From positions 186,001 to 250,000 of the forward strand of contig MU405211.1 in the NCBI GenBank assembly GCA_022836615.1: DNA of 64,000 nucleotides. Reading direction: 5' to 3'. The notes below the pieces were generated by a model. That model was given only the letters and a program-made list of their open reading frames with translations. It had not been told where the DNA came from and searched no databases. The DNA comes from Annulohypoxylon bovei var. microspora (lineage: Eukaryota; Ascomycota; Sordariomycetes; Xylariales; Hypoxylaceae). Position 1 is the stretch's first letter; the number at the start of each line of letters is the position of its first letter. The translations under genes and the position numbers were made by a program. This document shows, piece after piece, positions 46,233-58,992 of this stretch.

Positions 46233-47936
46233 TCACCCCCCGATGACCATCCCGCCTTCGTCAAGTCTTGGCTCCGTATTTGTTTTCTCCGCGGCCACAA
46301 ATGGATCCTTACTGACGGCCTTGTCAACTTCAGCGTAAGGATCGTAACCGAATAGCCAGGGTTGAACTTGAGGGCAACACAATTTAATTGGAAAGGGGGC
46401 CTGTTTGGGTTTGTTCATCTGTGATAGAAGTAATTCGTCTCGTGCCCGTTGCTTGGGACCATTGCTAATTTGAAAAATGTCGCGCTAGTTTTTATTAATA
46501 CCCGTAAGTGATTTATTTCATGACGATAGTTCTAGGATGATATTCAAGTTTCAACAACTTACCTGTTCGAAAGTCTCTCTCACGATGGCATCTCCTCGGG
46601 GCTTCCGAAGTTGCTCATACATTTCCAAAGCCTTGCCGATCTGATCCTTTGTTTGGATATGTCCCAACAAGCGGCCAAGAACAGCACCATCCTCGATGGC
46701 CGAGTTAGCCCCTTGGCCAAGATATGGCAACATGGGATGGCAGGAGTCGCCCCTTCAAGATAGCATTAGCTAGGTCAACAAGTATTATAATATGCAGAGA
46801 CGGTCTCCCAAATTCTAACTTACACGAAGGCAAAGTTGCTATTTGGAGAGGCATGAATCCATCTTCGCATTTCTTTTCCTGGAAGAAGCTTTCGTATTAG
46901 AACCTAGAATTTGTAAAGGGTTATGAGAAGCAACATCCGACAACTTACGATGCATGAGTTTCCACTTTTTCACAGACGTAGCGACAGCGAGGAACTTGGT
47001 TAAAATTGGATCCCAGTCTCCAAAAAGCGCTCTCATCTCTTCGACAGAACCTTCCTGTTTGCTGACGCCGTTGGGCATGTCATCCGGAACTAATAACACG
47101 ATGTTAAACTCAGTTCCTCCCCGGAGCGAGTATCCAACAGCATGTGAGTGTGGTCCTATCCATATGGTAATGCTCGGATTGCTTATCCAGTCTCTCAATT
47201 CAGGATCCTGAACTTGATCCAGCGTAAGGACCAAGCGGTATGCCAAATCACCCGTTGGTCTCGGGACACCCTCGAAGTCTTTAGGAAGAAATTGAGCACG
47301 GCAAAGAGACCATAGGCCGTCAGCTGCGATCACGACATCTCCTCTTGTGCTTGATCCAGAATGGCTTGTAATTTCTCCCGTCTCAAAGTCTACCTTGTTT
47401 ATCCTCATCCCAAATCTGAACTCCACGCCGAGTTCCTTGGCACGCGTGTACAGTGCAGTCTGCAAATCGACACGATGTAACTCGACGAAAGGGGCATCAT
47501 ACCTAGCTCCAATTGTCCTACCATAGTCTTTTTCCAGGACCAATATCTCGCTCGAGTATCGCCGAATTGCCAATAACGTTGGCTCAACAGCTGAGGCCCA
47601 TAACTCGGCTGATAGGCCCCAGCGTTTTAGTATCCGTGAAGAATTTGGGGTGAGCTGTATCCCGGCTCCTATCTATAGCTGCATGAGTAACAAAACACTT
47701 TCCTAACTTCTGTGTGCGCGGTGCAGATAAATTAGATTACCTCATGAATTCCATCAGCTGTTTCGAAGACAACTACATGGTTGCCTGACAGCGCCGTCGC
47801 TATAGCAGCTGCCAAACCACTTAGACCAGCGCCTATAACAATAATATCTAAGCGAGGAGCGGACTGAAAGGGTTCAACCTATATTTCCCTTGTTAATCGT
47901 TTGAAAACATACACACTTTTAGATAGCACCTACCAT
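46233..47936 (-). CDS. FAD-dependent monooxygenase, salicylate-hydroxylase-like
   Basis: Group A flavoprotein aromatic hydroxylase, NAD(P)H-dependent and cytosolic. Six exons (47936-47934, 47878-47741, 47672-46949, 46878-46824, 46752-46563, 46484-46233) give 453 aa. The first coding exon is the ATG alone, followed directly by a GTAGGT donor. The FAD-binding GAGLSGLAAA motif lies near residue 15, then GAGIQLTPNSSRIL. The DVVIAADGLWS (DG) motif and the GDSCHPMLPYLGQGAN (GD) motif with AIEDGAVLG follow, as in salicylate 1-monooxygenase relatives. The tail ends with PRLDEGGMVIGG. Known relatives convert salicylate to catechol, but many fungal homologues act on other aromatics, so the substrate is open. 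Confidence 0.92.
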
Positions 47937-50900
47937 CTTGATGTTCGTTTTATTTTATAATTGAAATTTCTCGGGACATCAATATTTTCACTTCGTCGGT
48001 GCTTCGGTAGATCACAAAAGCCTTGTCACACTTTCCGACACAATTGTAACATGAAATCAGTAGGAGAGTCTTACCATTCGGGCGCGCCATCTATTAAATA
48101 TAAACTTTTTTATTTCTTCGGATTCCTCGGATCCATCCTGCAGATATTACGCTCCCCCGCTTCCCGGTTAATTCATCATCACACTTTGGGTCGTATCGAG
48201 CGACCAGTCATAAGTATGTAGCCCCTTTTTCTTGGCATTCTCAATATCTCTAGCATAAAAAATTTGGAATATTGGGTGGTTGGATGTCCACGCCTTATAT
48301 CTGCAACATATATGTAGGTAAGTAGGTAGGTAGGTAGGTAGGTTAGGTAAGTATGTACGATCTATAACTCATATTAAGCTCCTAACCTAGGTACTAACTC
48401 AGCTTTCTAATACACATAATTATGATATTTATGCCTGCGTTTATCTTCAACGTAAAACTCCTCAGTAGGTATCATAGGAGAGAGGTTATTAACAAAATCC
48501 CGGGAATACACATCTTTGGATCCCTGCATATATTGCCTTCTACCTTTCCCAGGTCCATGGTTAGCCATCTTTCCCTTACATATACTTATACAAGATGATA
48601 TATCACGCACATGTCTCCACTAGCTCGGTATATAGGTACATAAGAAGTGAGAATTTATAAACTGTAAGCGCTGAGATTTCTACCTACCTAAAGGGTAAAT
48701 GAATTCATCTTTTCCCTGCTCCCCTCATGCCGTTGTTGCTTGGTCTATCGCCCCCTGGCATACCTGTTCGTTTGATCTTGTCATAGAACGCCTCACAATG
48801 AGAAGTAACAAGACAAACACTTTTATATTACATTCCTCGACTAAATCACCACAGGCTTCACTTTGCGGCTCATTTTGGGCATTAAATTCTTTCCTTTATG
48901 ACTCTCATCGGTACGCGGCGCGACTACCATGTGACCCCACACTATTACGACGCCGGAATCATGGACGCGGAACCGTACACTCTTACCCGCATTCTAATAG
49001 AAAGCCGGAAATATTATGTTCCTTCATTATGAGGCCTGGAATAACCGGAACTTTTTCGAATATCTCATAAACATCCAAGCAAGCTGAATCTTGGTTACTG
49101 CTGAAAAAATGGACGGAACATATAGACGCTAAATCTGCGTCAAACACTGCCCTTTCCTCGAATTTAGCTATGGGCGGATGGTGACGCACTAATAGCATGT
49201 AGGTTTAAAGTGCCTTGGGAGTGGCTTCAGAGGGGAGGTCTGATAGGTTTGGAACTCACGATGGTATGATGTTGCAAGCTCATTTTGTTGCCTTATAGGA
49301 TAATAATCATAACACGAAAAAGTTATCTCATAGCGGTGCCGCTTTCCTCATCATCAGTACCTAATAACCTTCAAACGATCTAGGTTAGACTTCTCCAGGA
49401 GATAGAGGCTAGTATTTCCACAAAGACTCATGTGTCTAAATTGTATTACTGAAATAATGCATAGGTGCGCAGTTAGGCTTCTATAAGATGCTGACCTAAC
49501 TTAATCGTCTTGTGCCTAAATTATAAACTTTTAGCTAAGAAAGGGGTTACTAACACCATCTTGGCTTATATCATCTCAACAACATCTTGCTAAGCTCCTT
49601 GTAATTGCAATTAGATCGAGAAACACGAGAGGACCTTGCTTTATTTTTTTCAAGATATCTCAGCCTTTCCACTTCAGCAACGGTTATTTTTAGTAAATAA
49701 TTAGTTAAGTAAAGTTGTATAACGAATTCATAAACCAAAGGACTGATTAAAAGAAAAAGTATCACGATCTTTCAGTTATCAAATATCATCCGTCCCTCTT
49801 CGAAGGGATGTAAATTTCCAACCGCCATAAACTAAATTTTAGAATACAGCTAAAACACCTAACTCTATGAACTTAAAATGTATGTAGGTAGGTACCTTAG
49901 ACAGGCAGTTTCCTTTCCGTACAATACATTTCTAAGTCATATATGCTCAAACAACGCGGGATAATCATAGATGCTAAGGAAATCGAGGAGGAGACGAAAA
50001 GCCCTCATGGCGGATCCTTTAGAGCGAGCAGGTAGTGGGGTAGACAGGCGAACTAGCCATCTAGATGTTAATATTAGGTATATTATCGTCGTGCCGCGTT
50101 TTATACCCGCTTTCGTATAGTTAGCAGTTGATATACATACCTAGGTAAGTACCTAGTTTACTTACCCCCTTAATGCACGGCATTTTATCAGTCTTGATTC
50201 TTCCCTAAACTTATACGGCATAGTTAACTAGGTTAATGTCATATGCTATCTTCAAGCCTACTAGCGCCTAGTTATGTTTGTTGTAATGATTCTCCTATTC
50301 GCATCGCATACCCCATTCGTATACCATGCATATCTAGAAACATCCCACTCACCCCTATTTGTCTTCACCCCGCCTCTGCGGCACATATATGTGATGTTAC
50401 CTTAACCACATAAAAGTAGAGTGGGCGAAGCCAATCCACCTGAGAATTAAGCTTATATGACCGTAGCACATCCGAGGACGGTCTGTGCCGTCTCTCTGCA
50501 TAGTAGTCATCCCACTTATCTATATACCTCGCTGACCGAGTAGATTGCATACCTACTCGGTTGTATGCTGGAACTCGTCATTGCCTTAACTACTTGCAGA
50601 TCACTCTATTTGACCTCCTTTTCATGCCCCTTGTATGCTTACTATACTATCGCGGGACCGATGAAATCCTTCCGAGCCTTTAATAGCAAAACCGGTAGCA
50701 GATATATAGGTAGTATACAGTTATACCACGATAGCTGGTATATGACTACCGAAAATTTCAGCACTGCAACAGAAACCATGCATTCGATTGACATATAATT
50801 TTCGAACGCAGACCTACTACAGCCCCTCTTAATCAGCTGATATGCATACTACGAGCTCGACCTACCCTAAGTAGGAAAAGCCCTGATGATCGTGTATCTT

Positions 50901-52817
50901 GATGTACGGGACGGGACGATTGCGCCGGATTTGGTCGCCGCTCCGATTCCTCCTGTGAGTCGGCAGTTTGTCGTGATAATGATTGGTAGTTAGACTGCAT
51001 CCGATCGACTGTAAATCCACCGTGAGAGTACCATCAAACAAGCCACTCAAGAAGAGTAAAGAACCTATTCAACCGAGTTGGGGTGTAGGATCTTCTCCCA
51101 AACAACTAGATCGATACAAGGACCTAATAATATTATAAACATTCTCCTCATACGTATTTTCAAAGAAACTCAAACCCCTTTAACCCATTACTGATTAGTA
51201 CCTATGTATACAAGAACGTTAATCTAATGCCGAGAAGTGATTCTTAGTGCATCTGATCTTCAAAGGGAGAGGCCCGGCCTCGGTAGCTTCCGATCGATCC
51301 CAGAGAATCCTTGCCGGGTCCTGCGTTTTCAACCCCTGGCTATACTTTGACTTTATTCTAACTTCGGGTCACAGTGCGACTTTTACAATTGACCTAGGAA
51401 TCTTATTGGCTCACTCCCGGACTTTTGTTTCCTTACAACCTATTCCGTATCGTTTTCCAGAATCATGTGAAGCACTGGCGTAATCTTTCAAAGCCAAAAG
51501 TACTTTAACAGGACAAAGAACAACATGGATCGGCGTGTCCTGAATATCCGGGTTCCCGACTATCTGGCTACGCTTACTGGATTGTTGAGAAACTACATAT
51601 GAATCACTGTTTCACCCTTTATCGGCATTATTCCAGAAAGATTCGCCTTTGAGTCTGAACGCCACAATATATGAAAGCCATCCCTTTCTCAAATAACGAT
51701 ATTCGATCTGTAGTCTGATTGGTAAATCAGGGTCCTTTTACAGTACTGTCACATGGTTTCTTTCTTCTGCCACGAGCTACTACTTTTCCTGGGACAAGAG
51801 CTTACCATATAGTCGGGTCATCATTGATTTGCCAAGCTATCACTAGTATTTTATGGAGGCTTTGAGTAACCCTTTGGCTTGGATAGATTAGGGCGTCCCT
51901 GACGTCTATGCCGTGGGGTGGCAGTAATCATATCAGGGGTAGCGCAAGTGAGCCTCATATTGGTAGCTATACCGCTAGTTATCAGGTAGGGTAGGTAGGT
52001 ATACATAGGAGGGAGGCATGCAGTCAGTCTTTAGCGACTACAACCTACCTGGATTATGGCCTACTACCTTCCCCAATGATGACCCAGTTTCTCCAATACT
52101 CTGCATGCCATCTAGTTAGAACCCATTGTTTAGATTCGATGTTAGGGAAGATTCTGTGAAACCAGGTAATAAGATCTTGGACCAGGCCCTTCAGATATAG
52201 AATGTAACCTGCAAAGTAATTCTGCATCAGTCAGCCAGCATTATACGGGCCTGGAATCAGATAGGAAGCACGATTAAGGGATCGCATAGCCTGTTCTCGT
52301 CTTTTAATACTCGGTGTTACTCGGAATTTAGTGACGCTGGGATCCCGTGTCCTCCTTCAGATGCAAGGTATCGACTGATTACGCGCAATCTCAGTCAGAT
52401 ATCTACTCTCGAGATGCCATAGGTATCTGCAAAAATTCTAGATAAGTGGAGTTGACGTCGTAGTTCTAAGTTCCTTATAGCAAGGACAGGATCTAGGCTC
52501 TTATCTTGTGAAGATAGGGGGAGTCAAGGAAGGTTTTGTTTGGATCTCGCCTTCTCCGGTATGCATTAGGCACATGCGAGGAACGGCCCTGTGCCTACCC
52601 GCTCTGCCCGTTATGCTAGGGTCAATGACTCCTTTGAAGTGAATTTATTGACTAAAAGTGCTAAAAGTAAGGATACGAGGGAAGCAATGACCTCAAAGAC
52701 TACAGCCCTTGCCTAAGAAAAATAGTGTGATTCACCTTTGTTTACTGCCACGTTCTTTTGTCGATAATCTATATATATCCATCAAGCCCACCTGATCCCA
52801 ACAGCCAATTTGTTTTC
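47937..52817. other. Gene-poor 4.9 kb region
   Basis: No convincing gene over nearly 5 kb. Frames are under 125 codons and lack domains. The DNA is AT-rich with repeated TAGGTA/TACCTA patches (near 49884, 50140 and 51985). I found no paired terminal repeats or tRNA boxes. It separates the FAD monooxygenase from PAL and includes the promoters of both. Confidence 0.5.
48314..48356. repeat. TAGG microsatellite
   Basis: Uninterrupted GTAG/TAGG tetranucleotide units with small variants, the longest such run in the window. Confidence 0.8.
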
Positions 52818-55098
52818 ATGTCATTAGCAACCCACACAGCTTCTTACTTAGAATCTCTTACTATATTCGCAATGGGGAACCAAAGCATCCATCTTGCCAA
52901 GGTGTGCGAGGCGTGGGACCTCCTGCAGAAGCGCATTGATGCGGGCAGCTATGTCTTAGACGGCCAAAACCTCCATATCTCAGATGTGGTAGCCACAGCC
53001 CTGTACGTTGCGAGACCACCTAGATACCTTTCTAAGCTAATAAAACATTAGCCACGGATGCATTCCAAAGATCACTGATGACCCGAAAGTTGTCAAGAGC
53101 ATCCAGGACAGCGTAGATGTTTTACACTACTACCTTTCAAAGGGGTGGTATGTATATGGTATGTTGACTCGATGTCTGTCGTCAATAGCAACCACTAACC
53201 AACAACTAGGCGTCAACACGGGATTTGGGGGGAGCGCAGATACACGAACTGATCAAGTTGTAGCCTTGCAATCATCCTTGATGCAACTTACTCAGTCCGG
53301 TATCATCTCCCGCCACGCTGATGGTTCGAAACCAGGCCACTCCATGCCCGCCGAATGGGTCAAGGCGGCCATAGTAGTAAGGTGCAACAGTACCCTACGA
53401 GGTCACTCTGCCGTTTCACTCCCAATTCTCAAGGCTGTGACAGATCTGCTTGAGAATGACCTGACCCCCGTTGTGCCACTGCGCGGTTCGGTTTCGAGCT
53501 CTGGAGACTTGATGCCACTCTCATATGTGGCAGGCAGCATAGAAGGAAACCCCGATGTTCTGATCGAAAAGAATGGCAAAGTTCTTCCAGCACCCCAAGC
53601 GTTAGCAGAGGCAGGATTACAGCCAGTGAAGCTTGGCCCCAAAGAAGGTCTTGGTCTAATTAACGGGACATCGTCATCTGCAGCACTTGCTTCGATAGTT
53701 ATTACTGAGTCCCACCGCCTGGCACTGCTTACACAGGCACTTACCGGCATGGCTGTGGAGGCACTTCACGGAAGCAGAGAAAGCTTTAACCCCTTCATTG
53801 CTAAGACACGGCCTCATCCAGGCCAAATTGAAGTCGCCCGCAATATTTACTATTTCATGCGTGACTCGGCCCTCGCACGAGACGTGCTTGAACCAAAGAA
53901 CCGCCGCTCCGAAGACCTGGTACAAGATCGTTACTCTGTACGAAGTGCTCCGCAATGGATCGGTCCCCAAATCGAGGACCTGCTTCTCGCAGACCAGCAA
54001 ATCAGCATTGAACTCAACTCTTCATGCGACAACCCACTCGTTGACACGGAGACCAAGGACATCCACTACGGTTGTAACTTCCAGGCGGCGAGCATCACAT
54101 CATCTATGGAAAAAGTGCGGCTATCGCTGCAAATGTTCGGCAGGATGCTCTTCTCGCAGCTTACCGAAATGGTCGACCCAACCCTCAGCGGAGGTTTACC
54201 AGCCAACCTTGCGGCCGATGACCCTAGTCTCTCTTTCACCTTCAAGGGGGTTGAGATCAACATGGCTTCTTACATGGCTGAGTTATCTTACTACGCCGGT
54301 CCCATGAGCCCGTTTATCCAGGCCGCCGAGATGCATAACCAATCTGTCAACTCGATGGCGTTGGCGTCGGCTCGTATGAGTGCGCACGCGACGGAAATTC
54401 TAACTATGATGGCCGCAGCCCATCTATACGCCGGTTGCCAGGCCGTGGATCTCAGAGCTCTGCACATGAAATTCGTGCAGAAGGCTATCGAGACAATCTC
54501 ATCGGTCACCGCGCAGTTCTTCTCCGGGAGTCTGGCAACTGACGAGATGGAATCCTTCCAAAAAGCCCTCGCAGCTCACGTATACCCTTCCTGGTCGTCT
54601 TCGAGCAAGAAGGACCTTGCAGATCGTTGCGAATCTCTTGTGAGCACAGCTGTGCCTATCGCTGTCAGCTACACAAAGGGTAGCGTTGAAGACGTCACTC
54701 AATGGAAAGAGCAGACTACTAAGGCCGTCGACGCTTTGTGGAAAAAGACCTTTGCCGACTTCTGCGCTGAGCCCCACACTTTCAAGCTCTTGGGCAAGGG
54801 ATCAAAGGCCTTGTACCAATATGTCCGTCAAGACCTTGCTGTTCCGTTCCACCAAGGTTTTATTGAGCACCCCACCAATAAGGTTGACACCTTGAATGGC
54901 CGACCCAAGAGAAGCATCGGTGGCTGGATCTCTATTGTCCACGATGCCATCAAGGACGGCTCTTTGTACGGCCCATTGATAGGATTGGCTGCGGAAGGCT
55001 TGGTGAACGAGACTAATGGCTACACAAACGGCCATACAAATGGACATGCGAACGGATACACTAACGGGTACACCAACGGCACGAATGGTAAAATCTGA
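52818..55098 (+). CDS. Phenylalanine ammonia-lyase family enzyme
   Basis: MIO-dependent aromatic amino acid ammonia-lyase, expected to turn Phe (or Tyr) into cinnamate (or coumarate) and ammonia in the cytosol. Exons 52818-53002, 53052-53158 and 53210-55098 give 726 aa. The catalytic Tyr97 lies in VYGVNTGFGGSADTRT. GLGLINGTS, SCDNPLVD, RSAPQWIGP and AAEMHNQSVNSMAL all fit PAL. The MIO-forming triad, normally Ala-Ser-Gly, reads Ser194-Ser195-Gly196 (VSSSGDLMPLSY). The selectivity pair, His-Gln in yeast-type fungal PAL and Phe-Leu in plants, is Leu124-Thr125. The C-terminus ends in NG(Y/H)(T/A) repeats. A second in-frame ATG at 52872 is a possible start. It may not be a standard PAL. Confidence 0.93.
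55010..55092 (+). repeat. In-frame 12-bp tandem repeat at the PAL C-terminus
   Basis: About six units encoding Asn-Gly-(Tyr/His/Thr)-(Thr/Ala). Codons vary between units, so the repeat is kept at protein level while the DNA has drifted. Likely a flexible tail. Confidence 0.85.
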
Positions 55099-58000
55099 AG
55101 AGGATAAATATTCGATTATTGCAAAGCTATTCCGATATACATGATATCTCCTCTGTCTAGGAGTTGGCGAAGGCATTATTAATACGGTGTCGGTACTCCG
55201 AGAAGAAAAAGAGAGAGAAAGTAGAGATTGGTTGACCTGGCTCGGGATTTTGCTTCTATACGATGTATCATCGTCTATATAGCTTCTTTCCTTTTAGGTA
55301 TCTTGTCAATCATTGCCAAGTGCCCTTGTAAGTTAGCATTTAGACAATCATTACACTGTCAGAATCTACCAAACATCTTGTTTTTATCTTGACGGTGACC
55401 TGGGTGACTCGAGTCGTTATGGAGATGTAATTTCGATCTGTAGTTGTAAATGCTTCATCATGAAACTCCTGGTCTGCTACTGTGTCGTTCGAGCGATCGT
55501 TTCCAAGCTTGTTAGACCAACCGCGCTTTTTCAATTGTTGATGTTATTGCCAGGAAGATATTTTGAAGATTTTCAATGGGGGAGCGCACGTGCGGTGTTG
55601 ATCAGGGTCTTTATCAAAGCTTATTAATCACTTATCAGGGAACCGCGGTTAAGCGCGGGAATGATTCCCTGTGATACCCCTGACCCTTGCAGTGCCCAGA
55701 CCAGCTAGAACTAGCATCCTTGACCCCAGACTTGCCAGACTTCCCAGACCAGACCAGATAATAAAAAACCTTGGAAAAGCACGGGCCAAGGTAACAATTC
55801 TAACTTTCTGGCTCGTCTTCGATCTCTATTGATGAAACCAATTCGAAACCACGGGAATTCTGCCAAAAGGGACTACAGGGTCCTGAATTCCTGCAGTTCC
55901 TTCTGAACGATTCTCGATTTCTATTTATGAATTGCGGAGTATTCGGAGGCGTTGCGAAGAGAGTGTTCCGTGGAGCGGGAGGCGTCATAATCGAACGATT
56001 CGGCTTACAGAGTAGTAGCGTTACTATTGTGTGTCCCGAAGACGTCAGGGCTTGGGGTCTCGTGCACTTCTCTTCTATGCGACTTGCACCCTATGTGACT
56101 GACAAGGGTTATCATAAACCTATCAGCGTTGAAGCAATCCAAAGTTGTGTGAGAGGCGCTGATGGCGAGGGATCGACTAGGTACCTATGTAAGAATCTGA
56201 CAGTCTCGGGAAACATCTACTGTACGCCCAATTATGACTGGCTAGGCGGGGGATCTGCCTTTGGCTCTTGGCATCTGCTCAATACAGGGCACGAGGACAG
56301 AGAGGCAGTAAACGACGAAGATACATAAGATGTTTCCCGCTCGCACGGAATCAAAGAATAAGCTTCCACTGGCCGGGGGTAAGACATGTCTCGGAGAGGT
56401 CCAATCGCGTCTTTTCAGGACTGACTTAGGACTGACTTAGGTATGTGTAATCCTATTTTTCGGTAAGCATGTTCGTTCCCGGGTGTCTGGATCTGCACCA
56501 CCACGACTCCTTACGAAGGAAGCAGATCTCCCGAGCTCATGAACGGGTACCCATGAAGATGTGGCTTTTCAGAGTCATGCCATTACTGCATCGTGGTGGT
56601 TGAACGACATTTGCACTTCAGCCCCCATCACGCTGGGGAACGATGGGATGTCTGGCACATCAAACCGCATGTTGACGTGGCATTGGTAGACATGGCAATT
56701 ATATCGAATCAGAAGTGGTAGATGTTTGGCATTCTAAGCCGTGGCACGCACGAGGCTTGCAGGTGTAGAAAACTGACATGCAGCCACCCGAAGTGAGGGA
56801 AGGCTGCAAGAGCCGAAAAAAGGAAATGTGGCTGCCGACGTGCTGGGCCGATAGGTTACCAAACTTGATTCTCCCTGCTGCACATAATGAGCATGTACGC
56901 CTAATCGAGATTCGATTTCGCGAATGGGCGACCATCGATCAATGTTCATTACTTCATTACTGTATGTGCGTCAGGCGCCTGATAGAAGAGACCCAATTCT
57001 AGATGGCCACATCATTCTATCATGTATAATATCAGAACGTATTACTACTTCTGTATGACTTTCTAGGTATATAACTGCCTTTAATGCCTGTCGTATCACA
57101 CCGCCAACTCATGATCGAATGTGTGTTTTAGCGACTCTCTAATCTGATTGGTCGGTCTGTGACTGAGATGGTGTTGAGGCAAAATCTGGGATGGGAAAAT
57201 TGACGTGCGTTTTCTATCATACATAGCGACATGACATACCTACCAGACCTACCTACATATGCTTATCATTTTATTAGTATGTAGACCCTCATCTTTCTTG
57301 TCGTCCTATTACGGCCGCCACTAGTGAACTCCCATTTTCGATATCAAGGAATGGCTAGAGTTAGTGGGGCCTTAATAGGGGAACTCAAGTTAATAACGTA
57401 GCGACTAAAAGCTGTTCCTGCAGAAATGTTCCGTACATAGTGTGGTATGCTCTTTTCCAACCTCCTGCATAATACATTATCAACACCCACTGCGGGTGTT
57501 ACGGTATCGTACTAAGTATCCTTTTGCCTATGATCGTCTATTACTTAGATCCAGTGAGACGCGGAAGAGAAGCCAGCCATCGCAAACTACATGTAGCTGC
57601 CTACCTGCTTACCGGATATCAAAGCTACCTATATCCCAAGTTTGTGGTTCCCATCCGCAACTATACATATATGCGTCCGAGCACCTTCGGCACCATGGAT
57701 GCAAAGTTGAGTGTTTTATCGATCCCTAGGAATCCATCCATTGAATCCATTCACGAAGAAACATCTGCCCGATTTGGCATCTGCGCTCACCCATGAAGAA
57801 AACCTGGGGTAACCAAAACGGGAACATCGAAATGGAAGCTTTGATTCCCGAACGCTCTGAGAGTTTGGCGATACGGTTTAACGCAGGGATCCTGGCGGGA
57901 AAGTTTAATTACAGTCTAATCTGGGGTCTAGAGGATCTTACTAGCATCCATCGTGGCTGATGCTAAAGAACCTGAGTACGAGAACATTGAAAACAATTAA

Positions 58001-58992
58001 CCGTAACGGTATAAGGTCGTTTTATTGTCAAACTGCTTACACCCCAAAGTAGGTACTAGTAGGTATTAATAGCTACCTAATGTATTCTGCGCAGTGCTTA
58101 TTTTTCATGTAATGCATGAGATATTGATTGTAATGAGACTTTGATGATGTGTGTAGATTCATTACCTACGCACTCTTATCTTCAACCCACGTGGTTGTAA
58201 AAAAAGGTATCTACTGTACCCATTCTAACTGCACTCACTTTACTGAATTCGCAGTAGTTGCAGCGCGCTCCCTTGAGTATCAACCCGTTTTGGGTATGTG
58301 GGGGCCACATCTTACAAGGTTTGTTCGTTAACCGTTGGCTGCTAGTGTGTGCTACCAAATTGCTCATAGGAAGGTACGCCAGGGGAGCGGGAATTTATTT
58401 GTTAGATGCAGGTACTGCAGGTACCATATACTCAATATCTCTAAGGGTGTCGTTCAATGTTGAAGGTACAGTACATACCTAGTAGAAGCGAGCAAGGCTC
58501 ATCCGCAAAATGCAACCATCTCATCTCTCTCGGCCAATCTGTGACCTCTTTTATTTTTTTCTTCTTCTGTTGACAAAATTTTGGTCTCAACCCCCTTATT
58601 GATCCTAAGATGAGCGTTCATCTCGTATTTTCTTTGTTTGGTTTTGGGTTCTTAAGATATTTTGTTTGATTCAGTCTTGGAATATAGTAATATTTCCAAC
58701 ACCTCACTCGGCATTTCTCTTAATTCCAAAGACCTGACAGACCTGACAGCCCTTGCAGCCCTTGCAGCAAGCAGGCTATCAAGCAAGTATCCGCACGCGC
58801 TTAGTTGTCTCAATCCTTTTGCCCTCGAACCCTGTCAGGCTATATGCGGCGTCAATCAGGGTCAACCAGGCGTCTCGAGTGAGAAGCTCCGACCTCGACA
58901 AAGAGTTCGTGACGCCGATTGGCTTTCGGCAGCCCCTTGAACAACAACGACATACTACATACAGCAGACCCTCTTTCGCTGCATTGTGGACC
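55099..58992. other. Gene-poor 3.9 kb region with RhoGAP leader
   Basis: No domain-bearing gene. The 133-codon frame at 55927-56328 has an ATG and mixed composition but no recognisable family and no upstream support. Short tandem duplications occur: CCAGACCAG units near 55688-55757, GGACTGACTTA twice near 56419-56442, and GACCTGACA and GCCCTTGCA pairs near 58733-58768 in the likely 5' leader of the RhoGAP gene. Confidence 0.5.

Noticed and set aside
55927..56328. 133-codon frame as a gene
   Set aside because: No domain and no splice partner; composition and position fit a chance frame in a gene-poor stretch.
57310..57335. Cloning-vector-like ACGGCCGCCACTAGTG word
   Set aside because: Only a short restriction-site-like match inside otherwise ordinary intergenic DNA; no further vector sequence.
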